This document shows, piece after piece, positions 14,723 to 22,685 of a DNA stretch of 64,000 bases. Location of the stretch: NCBI RefSeq assembly GCF_964340395.1, contig NC_135567.1:17027806-17091805 (forward strand). Reading direction: 5' to 3'. Made by a program: the position numbers and the translations under genes. Source of the DNA: Glandiceps talaboti. Lineage: Eukaryota > Hemichordata > Enteropneusta > Spengelidae. The notes below the pieces were generated by a model that saw only the letters and a program-made list of their open reading frames with translations, was not told the DNA's origin and made no database searches. Within the stretch, counting starts at the first letter, position 1. Every line of letters begins with the position of its first letter.

Positions 14723-17178
14723 TTGTTGTTTTTGTTGTTATTTTTATTATTATTATTATTTTATTTTTTCTACTCTTTGGTAGAGGGATGGGGCTATTGA
14801 AATATATATTTATTTGTCACATTCACCCATTTGTCTCTATTAATTTATTTACTTTCAGTTAAACAAAACTAGCTTACACCACTGCTTGGACAGTGGTTAC
14901 ACAGACGTTGCACATACTTTACTAGGATACGTGGGGTCTGGACAAGATATCAACATTGATATCAAAGATAAGGTAAAATTCACCGTGATACTTTCACTTT
15001 TCGAGTGACCTAAGGGGCCTTTATCATTACGAGTCGCTAGACGAGTAATAACAACCCTTGGATCAGAAGTATTTTCCGGCTCAATGAATGAAGAAAAATA
15101 TTGGAGAATAAAATAATTATACCAGTGCCAGTAATATCAAAGAAAAATCTGGGAAAATAATATAATTGTAATTTTGAACGTTTTGACTCAAACACAGTAG
15201 AACCAATGACAGACAAGCGTTGTAGTGACGTAGAACGACCAGAGTATATATTCCATATTTTTTGTTGAACCTGGCTCGGTATAATTCTTAGCATCATCGA
15301 TCGCATTACATTTGTGACAAAATCGTACATTGGACAGATTCCACAAATCCGAATTTCTAAATCGGAAAGAAAAGACTAGATTTGCTTTTTTGGTTACAGA
15401 ACGGAAGAACTCCCTTGAAGCTTGTTGAAGACTATTGCAAGGTAAACTGTAAAACTTATCATATTTTACCTGACACGTGTTCTTACTTCTAAGTGACATC
15501 TCATGTAATTTATCTGCATTTTGATGACTTATTCAAGAGATTTAAACTTCTCATTCTCTGCACATTATTTGTAATAGTCTGACGTCAAATATGTAGTTAT
15601 TTCAATCATCGTTCCCCTGACATTTTTCCCACAATTTCCTAGTATGTAATACAGAGGGCGTACTTTTGCTAGGATTAAGAATGTATACCATGCCAGCGAT
15701 GGATACGAACTCGAACTGTCGAATAATATTGCTGCAAGTATGGAAGTATGTGGGTGATAAGAATAGTCTCGGTTACCCAGCATCTTGCCGTTGAGGGCTA
15801 TGCCTTCAACGGCAAGAGGCTGGGTAACCGAGAATATGCTAAGAATAAACGTATTCTTCATACACTGTCTGTGCATGTTCACATATTTAATTATGTCTCT
15901 ATCTTTAGAATCATCCTACAGCAAAGACAACATATTATGAAATTCTATTTCGATTGCTGCGTATGGGAGCTACTGCAGACCTAACGATCAAGGTACTTAA
16001 AGCTAATCTTACCAATTTATCAATCTGATTAAAATCTGAGGTGGGGGGGGGGGGTGATGTGGTGAATACGCGTACACGTCGTACAAATCTTGAACGAAAT
16101 CTTGAGCAAAAGCTAGGTTTTGAATTATTATTATTTATTATTATTATTTTATTTATACTCGGTTTAAAAAGTAGCACAGACGTGCTAATACATCCGAGAT
16201 GTAATAGTCACACATTTTTGTGACGTTCTTAAACTGTACTAGTTGTAACTAGAATACCGGGTTTTTTTAATCATACACCGCAATGCACCATGGGGCTTTG
16301 TAATTCTTACAGCTGCACTAGCTAAAACTGGGGTATTATTTTTTCAGACAACAATATATTCGCTGAAAATTATTAAAATACCAATAAGACACCATACATG
16401 TTAACCAATAGAGAAACAGGTTGTGATCGCTGTTGAGGGCGCTGATTTTGGGGTGCGGACCCCAAAATAAATTAGATTTTATTTATCACATGCATGTACG
16501 TGTATACAGCTAGAAAAATGTTTTATTCATATGTTAAGCAATTCTGTGGTGTACGATGTTACGAGTTATTGTACATAAAGCATTGTTTTAAACAAAAACA
16601 AACAAATAAACAAACAAACAAAAAAACAAAAAAACAAAAACAAAAACATTCCAGTAACAGCTTTAAAAGGTTAAACTTTAATAAGTCATTATAATATACA
16701 ATATTTATTATTTATTCCTTCTTCGTTTTTAATCTAGGAAACTCTGGAAGACGCTGGAAACACCAGTAAAGTTTTGTTTGAGAATACGGAGGGTAAAGTT
16801 ACACTGATGGAGATGACGAGACCTGGAATCGAAAAACAACTGAATAAGGCTAACAGAGAAGGCACCAGTGTATCTGCCATCGTGCTCAATGACAACAACG
16901 CTTTGTCAACATTGAACACAGTGTTCAGAGATCGTGAAATTTCTGCTGTGATTTTATTCAATGTTGATTTTAAACAAATTGAGAAGCTGGAGGTCTCCGA
17001 GACTTTATTTTACATGAGTATGTCGTCGTTCGAACCAAACAGAGCGATGGAATTTGCTTTGCCAATAGCTCAGAAGATTTCTTTTATCGACGTACAAATG
17101 CCGAAATCGTGGTATGTCGAATCACCAGTACTCATAGATGTTGTACAGATCATTGACTGTACAGGACAATCGACGTAA
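865..17178 (+). CDS. Ankyrin-repeat protein gene, at least 11 exons (5' end not seen)
   Basis: Multi-exon gene read from 865-948, 1622-1720, 2316-2414, 2854-2952, 3427-3555, 4070-4192, 5252-5350, 13636-13734, 14859-14972, 15909-15992 and 16738-17178. Every junction is GT-AG and every supported exon starts and ends in phase 0, so the pieces join without a frameshift into about 489 residues. Exons 1-4 and 7-9 carry ankyrin motifs such as TPLHMAAEN and TPLHMASERG followed by LLL..GADVN. Exons 5-6 are a highly acidic spacer with an ankyrin end (VLVQAGASVNAADR). The last exon encodes about 146 residues I do not recognise. Ankyrin stacks bind other proteins, but nothing here shows the partner. The intron at 5351-13635 holds an antisense zinc-finger gene and many repeats. 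It is also possible that the exons before and after that intron belong to two genes; phase and spacing favour one. Confidence 0.75.
1622..1720 (+). CDS. Ankyrin gene exon, one 33-residue repeat
   Basis: Acceptor TTTTTTCAG and donor GTAAGG enclose exactly 99 nt. The product contains TPIYFASRGGHVDVVQALLD and GADVN, a canonical ankyrin repeat. Confidence 0.85.
2316..2414 (+). CDS. Ankyrin gene exon, one 33-residue repeat
   Basis: Exactly 99 nt between TTCAG and GTATGT. It encodes IGETPLHMAAENDHEDTVSV, then LLDAGADIDDTDD. Confidence 0.88.
2854..2952 (+). CDS. Ankyrin gene exon, one 33-residue repeat
   Basis: Exactly 99 nt between CATAG and GTGAGT. It encodes GGQTALLKASKKGNLDVIEL, then LLEKKSDVTVCDK. 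Confidence 0.85.
3427..3555 (+). CDS. Ankyrin gene exon, acidic spacer
   Basis: 129 nt between CCGTAG and GTAAGT. It opens with FKKTCLHHLIENTHSQKD and runs into an Asp-rich stretch (LNIDDDDDDDDAYDD) made by GATGAC/GATGAT expansion. The last part of this exon and its donor are repeated in the intron that follows. Confidence 0.75.
3500..3840 (+). repeat. Tandem repeat seeded by the exon/donor junction at 3555
   Basis: About five units of roughly 56 nt. Each contains a copy of the exon motif CTGATTTGAATAT..GAT followed by GTAAGT, at about 3556 (the real donor), 3612, 3668, 3719 and 3775, with a decayed copy at 3831. The remainder of the unit is intronic (ACCCAATCATTAAACAG). The array therefore spans the exon-intron boundary rather than lying wholly in the intron. 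Confidence 0.8.
4070..4192 (+). CDS. Ankyrin gene exon, acidic linker and ankyrin end
   Basis: 123 nt between CTATAG and GTAAGG. It begins DHQDIELDFDHDDSTRTMTT and ends with DAVRVLVQAGASVNAADR, the second half of an ankyrin repeat. Confidence 0.8.
4182..4515 (+). repeat. Tandem repeat seeded by the exon/donor junction at 4192
   Basis: Short degenerate units of about 17-25 nt repeat the exon end plus donor, TGCAGATAGG|GTAAGGG, many times (TTGCAGATAGGTAAGGG, TTGCAGGTGGGGTAAGG and similar). The first copy is the real exon-intron junction. Confidence 0.75.
4713..5062. repeat. (TATG)n microsatellite
   Basis: Long run of TATG/TGTG tetranucleotides in an ankyrin intron. Open frames across it on both strands are artefacts of the repeat. 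Confidence 0.95.
5252..5350 (+). CDS. Ankyrin gene exon, one 33-residue repeat
   Basis: Exactly 99 nt between AATGTAG and GTATGT. It encodes YGQTPLHMASERGLISVVTV, then LIEEKADIDAKDE. Confidence 0.88.
5348..6222 (+). repeat. 21-nt minisatellite carrying a splice donor in each unit
   Basis: About 40 units of GTATGTTATACATGTATCGAG, beginning exactly at the exon end GAG|GTATGT. Each unit recreates GAG|GTATGT. Because the unit is a multiple of three and has no stop in two frames, a frame stays open for about 290 codons as VCYTCIE repeats continuing from the exon. Occasional units carry a CAAGGTACTA variant. Confidence 0.9.
6308..6637. mobile_element. Foldback element, family A
   Basis: Long inverted repeat of about 140-bp arms: the left end TACAACTGCCAATATC answers the right end GTCTGATGTCAGCAGTTGTA reversed, and both arms contain CAGTTTTATGGCC or its complement. 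Related copies lie at 32474-32630, 44757-45122 and 53643-54330. It has no coding capacity, so it is a MITE-like non-autonomous element. Confidence 0.7.
6700..6860 (+). repeat. Dispersed repeat, family E, copy 1
   Basis: The segment around ATATAGCTACAAAAA..GTTTACCCACAGGTGATGC recurs near 37480-37690 and, more diverged, near 16420-16570. Nature unknown. Confidence 0.55.
6932..7181. mobile_element. MITE, family B (GGGAACTTGCAA termini)
   Basis: A 250-bp element with matching inverted ends GGGAACTTGCAATCC and GGATTTGCAAGTTCCC. Other copies are at 52352-52594 (complete) and 26850-26998 (partial), with tandem fragments at 51465-51660. No open frame. Confidence 0.75.
7320..7890. repeat. Degenerate tandem repeat of about 33-35 nt
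   Basis: Units built on AATAGCAACAGCTGATTGCA and CAACCCATAGCAACAATCC. The long open frames on the minus strand (Cys/Tyr/Trp-rich) follow from the repeat and are not genes. Confidence 0.8.
8136..8141 (-). promoter_or_regulatory. Polyadenylation signal of zinc-finger gene 1
   Basis: AATAAA on the minus strand about 15 nt beyond the stop codon. The close spacing makes it plausible rather than certain. Confidence 0.4.
8156..10447 (-). CDS. Zinc-finger gene 1, exon 2
   Basis: 2292 nt including the stop. It carries the conserved N-terminal stretch ending KVKPQDS, the acidic region and all fingers. Finger-to-finger linkers are mostly not TGEKP; only the last (SSEKPF) resembles it. Confidence 0.9.
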   Translation of the reverse strand, partial: CQELMEELGCSVFVITSEDGVSSKYMGSEDFVREFQTTGLKVKPQDSLKEIIATEKYDVMQCTDDEILKPKDGDVTFKKPLWSFGETQRTGVEIKTEYMNAFEETTDVTMETVSNDERRKGVRDDKERNPVAMTAREERNRNHNDTAIVTNDEGSYVARETAAYTSGDITERFRASLLNADAESDGKTCFTGLMKTQDEQDIDSAVGTDCDVSDRSHYSESGKIGKKLSEGQYEEEEEEEEDDEEEDDDEGEEEEEADDDEEEDDGEEEEEEDDEEGEEEEERKLTDEERFNVHDSKRRKTCEQQVEDKSESQEEETASTMTSRSKVNRSERLKVLRLGSKFTSEALRVLKSGLEVNEETTKVLKSGSKVKKEMSKVLKLKSKVKKETSKIRKSSSKVPKDKSKMVRRSTFVKGVRLMSGDDVEKFKEKVRTAMREDDAEKLFSCERCGLSFKDQHLSELHKLHDTCKEKKCRYCGIHLIYNSLREHKVNNHIAKLKLWKCKLCSKEFLKRDTLVTKHALTHGCVDRVTCEICNKTFLRKDSLKQHMKTVHIDKKVQCGICNHKFSEKYLPMHMTVHSDDKLACEICGTRVSNRITLRTHMESHMKWRYNCTDCGKQFTKKHDLQIHANRHSANPELYPCTECGRVFLLKQGLRKHYNNVHNRQLFLCDICGKRLCNKHSLKMHQSSHNPVKSCWCELCKKGFTSKEYLKQHMKTHSSEKPFQCEVCGYRCKLKGNMNKHMRVHQRSEVTAIKTNVRCEATNV
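8156..13359 (-). CDS. C2H2 zinc-finger protein gene 1 (two exons)
   Basis: Exon 1 is 13359-13261 and exon 2 is 10447-8156; together they give about 796 residues. Exon 1 starts MDGNGRRYGREQ and ends LFQK before GTATTT; exon 2 opens after TTCTATTACAG with CQELMEELGCSVFVITSEDG. Then come about 350 low-complexity residues: a Glu/Asp run at about 9590-9760 and Lys/Ser repeats of the type KVLKSGSKVKKE. The C-terminal half has about eleven C2H2 fingers (for example CEICNKTFLRKDSLKQH and CTECGRVFLLKQGLRKH); the first two are unusual in spacing. Such arrays bind DNA in the nucleus; the target is unknown. The exon 2 frame continues upstream of 10447 into intron, so an ATG there is not the true start. 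The gene lies antisense inside an ankyrin-gene intron. Confidence 0.82.
10771..11068. mobile_element. Small inverted-repeat element
   Basis: Ends CTGGGCTCGAAATTAA and TTAATTAGAAGCCCTG are imperfect inverted repeats. Internally TGGGCTACCAATTTT pairs with AAAATTGGTAGCCCA. There is no coding frame. It lies between the two exons of zinc-finger gene 1. Confidence 0.5.
11525..11870. repeat. 41-nt tandem repeat
   Basis: About eight copies of a unit containing TCTGGCAACAAAAATCTTAC and ATTGCTACATTTTA. The same sequence recurs inverted at 12590-12850, so the two regions could fold on each other. Confidence 0.85.
12516..12900. repeat. Two direct copies of a ~185-nt repeat
   Basis: The block beginning TTCTATTTTTGTGTGTCAGA and running to AGATATTTGTC occurs at about 12516-12695 and again at 12706-12885 with few differences. 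It contains the 41-nt unit of 11525-11870 in reverse. Confidence 0.85.
13261..13359 (-). CDS. Zinc-finger gene 1, exon 1 with start codon
   Basis: 33 codons, MDGNGRRYGREQVTRSQLPG to HELFQK, ending at donor GTATTT in phase 0. Supported by the paralogous exons at 24517-24597 and 25905-25997, which share R.R..SQLPG/R..G and LF.K and the same splice position. Confidence 0.8.
13391..13430 (-). promoter_or_regulatory. Conserved 5' element of zinc-finger gene 1
   Basis: GAAGCCCGCCACCAGGCGAC lies about 40-60 nt upstream of the start codon. Matching sequences sit upstream of gene 2 (24621-24672) and, in the corresponding orientation, gene 3 (25781-25840). It may be 5' UTR or core promoter. Confidence 0.55.
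13636..13734 (+). CDS. Ankyrin gene exon, one 33-residue repeat
   Basis: Exactly 99 nt between TTTACAG and GTAAGA. It encodes KKSTALIKASYHGCLKVVDY, then LLEQGADVNAQDD. It starts only 276 bp from the opposite-strand exon 1 of zinc-finger gene 1. Confidence 0.88.
13735..14858 (+). other. Ankyrin gene intron with simple repeats
   Basis: No exon seen. It contains a (TTTG)n run at about 14214-14278 and a (TTG)n block passing into (ATG)n at about 14624-14722. Confidence 0.7.
14859..14972 (+). CDS. Ankyrin gene exon, variant repeat (38 codons)
   Basis: Between CTTTCAG and GTAAAA. It encodes LNKTSLHHCLDSGYTDVAHT, then LLGYVGSGQDINIDIKDK, an ankyrin repeat with a five-residue insertion. Confidence 0.82.
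15001..15260 (-). mobile_element. Dispersed element, family D, copy 1
   Basis: Its reverse complement matches 29975-30240 over most of its length (GGTCGTTCTACGTCA, TTTTTCTTTGATATTAC, TTTTTCTTCATTCA, CCTTAGGTCACTC). No coding frame. The end containing GAGTGACCTAA is tandemly amplified at 55905-56229. Confidence 0.65.
15767..15833. repeat. Near-perfect 28-bp inverted repeat (hairpin)
   Basis: Arms 15767-15794 and 15806-15833 match with one mismatch around an 11-nt loop; the arm begins TCTCGGTTACCCAGCATCTT. Intronic, just upstream of an ankyrin exon. Confidence 0.85.
15909..15992 (+). CDS. Ankyrin gene exon, repeat-like (28 codons)
   Basis: Between CTTTAG and GTACTT, in phase. It encodes NHPTAKTTYYEILFRLLRMG, then ATADLTIK, a weak ankyrin-type repeat. 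Confidence 0.72.
16738..17178 (+). CDS. Ankyrin gene, last exon (unrecognised C-terminal domain)
   Basis: Opens after TTTTTAATCTAG and ends at a TAA, giving 146 codons. The start reads ETLEDAGNTSKVLFENTEGK and the end VVQIIDCTGQST. The pattern of alternating hydrophobic strands and helices suggests a compact alpha/beta domain, but I recognise no family. An internal ATG at 16774 is not needed as a start, because the splice acceptor lies upstream in frame. Confidence 0.8.
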   Translation, partial: ETLEDAGNTSKVLFENTEGKVTLMEMTRPGIEKQLNKANREGTSVSAIVLNDNNALSTLNTVFRDREISAVILFNVDFKQIEKLEVSETLFYMSMSSFEPNRAMEFALPIAQKISFIDVQMPKSWYVESPVLIDVVQIIDCTGQST

Positions 17179-18755
17179 GAGACTACTTCATGTTTCCCGC
17201 CAAAAAGTGTGGACATTTTTGTGCGTTTTTCGTGAAACTTTTGGCATATATTGTTTGTTCTGTTGGATATTTTTATATATGACAATGTCACGGTTTGTTT
17301 GTGTGTATTCCCGCCATTTTCTATGAACGGACTTTTTGTTTTTGTAACTTTTGATATACTCAGGGTTTTCCCGCCAATTTTTGTGCAACCGATATAAAGC
17401 TACTTTCCCGCCAAAACAATGACAAATAAACTGACATTTTTAATTGTTTTTCCGTACTTTTTTTGCAAACATACTAGTTTTTCATCATACGATTATTGAT
17501 GCCGTCATCATAGCGTACTAGTGTTTCTATGACAACGTTTTCTGCCAAATTCGATAAAAAAATTCTGTTAATATTCGTGTTTGTTTCACTTGTGTCTCCA
17601 CTTTGTGTGTTTGGGCAAATTGACTCACTATAACCCTGGTGAATCATAATATTTTATTTGGTAAACTTTATAGCAATAAATTTTAAACATTTAATGTTAA
17701 TGAGTGTTAAAATAGAAAAGAATATCTGTATACTTCAATTTTAACTGTGGATCTAAATTTAATAATATATCATTATATTTTTATTAATTGACACCTAACC
17801 AAGTACTTTAAAAACAATGTCCACTTTAATTTTATTTTTTATAGTGGACATAGTTTTTAAAGTACTTGATTAGGTGTCAATTAATAATATATATATATAT
17901 TAAAAATAAAATTGAGAAAGAAATGAATGCAAATGTAAGAAAGTTGGAGGCGTTTGAGAGACTGTTAAATCTTATTTAACACTTGTTCCTGCATCTTTTT
18001 TTTTTCATTTGACATGTATTGATTTGCAAGTAAGACATTGTTATCATTTACCCACTGGAGTCAATTATTAATAAAAGACCAAAAAAAAAAAAGACCAAAA
18101 AAACACAAAAAACCAATGTCCACTTCATCACCTGTCTGGGACAATATTATGAAGTCACACATTTCAACAACGTGTGACTTAACATCCCTGAAGAACACCT
18201 GGGGACTTTATTTATCCAAGTATTTTGGTGCAGTACAAAGTTTTTATTTGTACTTTATAAAATTGTGTTGTTTTGAGGGGTTGTATATTTATGTATTAAA
18301 AGTGAGGAAAACTGTAAACTAAAACTTAGTTGTTCTTTTTACTAGAAGAAATTCATTATTGCTGTGATTTGTACATTGATATGTATGGGCCCATAAGAGC
18401 AGTTCCCTTCCACCATGGTGTATGTCTAATCAGTAGTGTCATGCAAGGTGGGGGTGGGGGAATTGTATCCTCATATTGTGTCAAGGTTGTGACCTCTGAC
18501 CTTTGGTGCACTCCAAAGCGTCTATGTATCCTCACTCTGACCTCTGATGCACTCTAGTGTGCTTTATATGTATCCTCATGTTGGGTCAAATGTTCTGGGT
18601 CGTGACCTCTGACCTTTGATGCATTCTTGTCTTTGTCGTATATTGCTTCAAGGGTTGTGACCTCTGACCTTTGATGTATTCTTGTTTGTCTTATATTCCA
18701 TCAAGGGTTACGACCTCTGACCTTTGATGCATTCTTGTGTTTGTCTTATATTCCA
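17179..18755. other. Ankyrin 3' flank and intergenic DNA
   Basis: Possible polyadenylation signals for the ankyrin gene (AATAAA) lie near 17414 and 17667. A 45-bp inverted repeat has arms at 17781-17825 and 17844-17888. The stretch from about 18480 holds repeats of the zinc-finger gene 2 end. No further gene seen. Confidence 0.5.
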
Positions 18756-18800
18756 TCAAGGGTTGTGACCTTTGACCTTTGTGACCTCTGACCTTTGATG
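18480..18800 (-). repeat. Tandem copies of the 3' end of zinc-finger gene 2
   Basis: Read on the minus strand, the last codons and stop (TGCATCAAAGGTCAGAGGTC, then ACAACCCTTGA) recur four or five times downstream in units of about 60-70 nt, each followed by TGGAATATAAGACAAAC or a variant. The outermost copies also keep remnants of the preceding finger. Confidence 0.8.
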
Positions 18801-21164
18801 CAATTTCATATGTTTATTTAAATTTCCTTTCAGTTTACATCTATACCCACAAATCTCGCATTGGAAAGGTTTCTCTGACGAGTGCGTCTTCATGTGACGT
18901 CTCAAATAATCCTTTGTTGTGAAACGTTTGTCGCATAATTCACACGAGAACGAGTACACAGGATTGTGTGATGTTCGATGCATTTTTAACGTCGCCATAT
19001 TGGAAAAGTTCTTCCCACAAAGGTCACACAAGTACTTAATTTGTTTATGTATTTTTTTGTAATGGTAATTAAGAGTATTTTTCATAAGGAATACTTTACC
19101 ACATTCAGTACACGGATACGGCGTGGGATTCGTACTATGCATATTTGCGTGTCTTTGGTAATTCGTTCGCGTTAACTCTTTACCGCAGTCTGCGCACTTA
19201 ACTTTCATGTGCGTTCCAATATGAGATTTCAACGCTCCTTTATTTGAGAACCGCTTGCCGCAAATCTTACATTCGTCTTTATATTCACTGTGGATGCTAG
19301 CGTGTTTTACTAAGTACCTTTCGCAAGTAAATTTCATATTACATATTTCACACGGGAACTTTTTCTCAGCATGCACAGTCTTCATGTGAATTGTCAGGCA
19401 ATCTTTCCGACTAAATGTTTTGTTGCAGATTTCACACGTGATGCGATGTAGATCTCTATGTACATGTGCATGCTGCCGCAAAAGAAAATCTCGATTGATG
19501 AACTCTTCATCGCACAATTTACACCTCCACAGAGCCAACTTTGTCACATGGTATTGAATTTTGTGTTCTTTTAACGCATTATACAGCAAGACCACACCAC
19601 AATATCTGCATCGTTGCTCTCTACAGCCCTGAAGTTTGTGCATCTCTAATAAATGTTCCTCCTTGACTGCCTGTCCACACTTTTCACATGAAAATAACTT
19701 ATCACTGATTTCATTTCTCATTGCCTGTCGTATTTTCTCCCTAAATATCTCAACATCATCTCCTTCTTTCAGTCGTACATATTTAACGACTGCCGACCTA
19801 TCTTTGGTGACCTTTGAACCAGAGTTCGTTTCTTTCTTTCCATTTGACCTTGATTTCCTGACCTTTGACATTCCTTCCCTGACCTTTGACCTGGATTTCA
19901 GCACCTTTGATGTTTCTTCATTGCCTGCTGACACTGCATTTAACCTCTTTAATGCTTTATTAAACTTTGACCCTAACATAAACACATTTGAACTTTCTTT
20001 GTTGACCTCTGACCTAGAGGTCACAGTTGATGCACCATCTTGTTCCTCTGATTGAAATGTGCATTCTCTGAGTTCATGTCCATTGTACATTTCTGAACCA
20101 TCAATATTTTGCTTGTTCTGACAACATACAATCTTTTCCTCTGTCCCCTCTTCCTCCCTCCTCTGCTCAAATTCTTCCTCTTCACCCCCCTCCACACCGC
20201 CTTCATCTTTCTCTGTGTCCCCCTCATATTGCCCCTCAGACAATCTTCTTCCACGTTCAGAATACTGACTTTTATCTGAAACATCACAATCTGTACCTAC
20301 TGCACTGTCATGTTCATCCTGTGTCTTTATCAGTCCAGTAAAACATGAAACTATTTTTCCATCATTTTCTCTCTCGCTCTCAATCTTTATCAGTGCAGCT
20401 TCGCGCTGTTGAGTATTTGAAATATTTTCCATGGCAATATAGTTCCCTCCATCCATAGTTGCCATAGAAATATGTTTCATTTCTTCATCATGTATAGTAG
20501 AAAGATTCCTTCCTCCATCATTTGAAATTGTTTCCATGGTAACACAGTTCCCTTCTTCAGCAGCCGTCATGGAAATATTGTTCCTTTCCCCATCAGTTAT
20601 GGCAACATGATTCCTCTCATTTGACACTGTTCCCATGTCAGCACAGTTTCTAATTTGTTCTCCTTTCCATCCCATGGCAACACAATGTCTTTCTACATCA
20701 TCTCTCATGGCAACACAATGTCTTTCTGCATCATCTCTCATGGCAACACAATGTCTTTCTGCATCATCTCTCATATTTTCATTCTTTATAATTACATCAT
20801 TGAAAACAGTTTTGATAACAATATCATTCCATTCTTCATCATCTGTTAGATATTCTCTCTTTATTTCAACTCCTCTTCTTGGATACTCTCCAAAACTCCA
20901 ACTGTGTTGATATGATGTGCTCCTCAAAGTGCCATCACCATTGCTTGGTTTGAGATGTTCATCATAAGTATTTATATTTGCACTTACACTGTATCTTTCT
21001 CTTTCAATAACTTCTCTCACATGACTATCCTGTGGTTTGACTTTGAGTCCTGTAGTTTGAAACTCTCTCACAAAATCTTCACTTCCCATGTATTTAGATG
21101 ATACTCCATCTTCTGATATGATGACAAAAACACTGCATCCCAACTCCTCCATTAACTCCTGACA
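18756..21164 (-). CDS. Zinc-finger gene 2, exon 2
   Basis: 2409 nt including the stop, after acceptor TTTTATTACAG. The final residues (RSEVTKVKGHNP) are themselves made of the repeat that continues beyond the stop. Confidence 0.9.
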   Translation of the reverse strand, partial: CQELMEELGCSVFVIISEDGVSSKYMGSEDFVREFQTTGLKVKPQDSHVREVIERERYSVSANINTYDEHLKPSNGDGTLRSTSYQHSWSFGEYPRRGVEIKREYLTDDEEWNDIVIKTVFNDVIIKNENMRDDAERHCVAMRDDAERHCVAMRDDVERHCVAMGWKGEQIRNCADMGTVSNERNHVAITDGERNNISMTAAEEGNCVTMETISNDGGRNLSTIHDEEMKHISMATMDGGNYIAMENISNTQQREAALIKIESERENDGKIVSCFTGLIKTQDEHDSAVGTDCDVSDKSQYSERGRRLSEGQYEGDTEKDEGGVEGGEEEEFEQRREEEGTEEKIVCCQNKQNIDGSEMYNGHELRECTFQSEEQDGASTVTSRSEVNKESSNVFMLGSKFNKALKRLNAVSAGNEETSKVLKSRSKVREGMSKVRKSRSNGKKETNSGSKVTKDRSAVVKYVRLKEGDDVEIFREKIRQAMRNEISDKLFSCEKCGQAVKEEHLLEMHKLQGCREQRCRYCGVVLLYNALKEHKIQYHVTKLALWRCKLCDEEFINRDFLLRQHAHVHRDLHRITCEICNKTFSRKDCLTIHMKTVHAEKKFPCEICNMKFTCERYLVKHASIHSEYKDECKICGKRFSNKGALKSHIGTHMKVKCADCGKELTRTNYQRHANMHSTNPTPYPCTECGKVFLMKNTLNYHYKKIHKQIKYLCDLCGKNFSNMATLKMHRTSHNPVYSFSCELCDKRFTTKDYLRRHMKTHSSEKPFQCEICGYRCKLKGNLNKHMKLHQRSEVTKVKGHNP

Positions 21165-22608
21165 CTGTAATAAAATAAAACAAATATAATACATTTTATT
21201 TTGTAGTTTGCCAATTGTGTACACAACAATTTACTTGTGGTTACCACAGGCACCTGTGGGCTTTACTCTCATAAAATAAGGAAAATATTATGAAAATATA
21301 TTAAAAGTCAGAAAAAAATACCGCCAATAGCGTTGTAGCACAACTGTACAGTTTTTAAAAATGTTTATCCATATGGTAGTCCATGCTAACAAGAATTGTT
21401 CATTTGTTGAATGACTATCCAGTTGCCTATCCAACCATGTTGCTATCTTTACGATATATGCTATCATTTGGCTGTTGCTATGGGCGTGGTCATGTTGTTA
21501 GATATATTTGCATACATTTTTGTATGTTTTTGTTCACTTGTGTATGAATTCCTGATATTATCTTTGCAATATACGTGATCATTTGGCTGTTGCTATGGGC
21601 GTGGTCTTGTTTCTAGGCATATTTACATACATTTCTTGAATGTTTATTCAATTGTCTATTAATCCCCATTGTTATCTTTGCAATATATGTGATCATTTGG
21701 CTGTTGCTATGGGAGTGGTCTTGTTGCTAGGCACATTTGCATACATATTTTGAATGTTTATTCATTTGTCTTTCTATTCCTGTTGTTATCTTTGCAAAAT
21801 ACGTGATTATTTGGCTGTTGCTATGGGTATGGTCTTGTTGCTAGGCAAATTTACATACATTTTTTGAATGTTTATTCAATTGTCTATTAATCCCTGTTGT
21901 TATCTTTGTGAAATACACGACCGTTTGGCTGTTGCTATGGTTGTGGTCATGGTTGCTAGGGCATTTGCATAAATTTTTTGAATGTTTACTCACTTGCCTA
22001 CCAGATGATGTTGTTATTTGACCAAAATATACTGCCATTTCGTTGTTGCTAAAGGGCATGGTCATGGTCGCTAGGGCCAATTTTGTCAAAATGTTTTGAA
22101 GAAAATCTGCAGAATAACAGTTTCAGAAACATCTCACCAAGTTTCAGACTCATTGACCAAATACTTTTTGAGATATACGTTTTTGACCAAAAATGAACAT
22201 TCTTACACCTAATTTGCATATCACTCATGGAATCATTGTATGCTTAATATTTCTTCGTCCATACATCCCTAGATGCATTCCCATTAAATTTCAGCCCAAT
22301 CTGCTCACTAGTTTTGGAATTATAGATTTTTAACCAAAAGCCCTAATTTGCATATCACTGATGGAATCATCATGTCATGAACAAATCTTACTTTACACCC
22401 CCTTAAGAATGTTCCCACCAAATTTCGCACCAATCTGCCTAGTAGTTTCTGAGTTTAAGTTTTTTTACCAAAAATCACATTTTTTGACACAAATCACACA
22501 CCTGTCATGCGATCCTTTTGATTTGAACAATTTCCCAACTAGACACCCAAGGTAATGGACCCACCAAATATCATGGCAATCGGTTGAGCAGTTTTTTACT
22601 TTAAGTTG

Positions 22609-22685
<77 letters not shown>

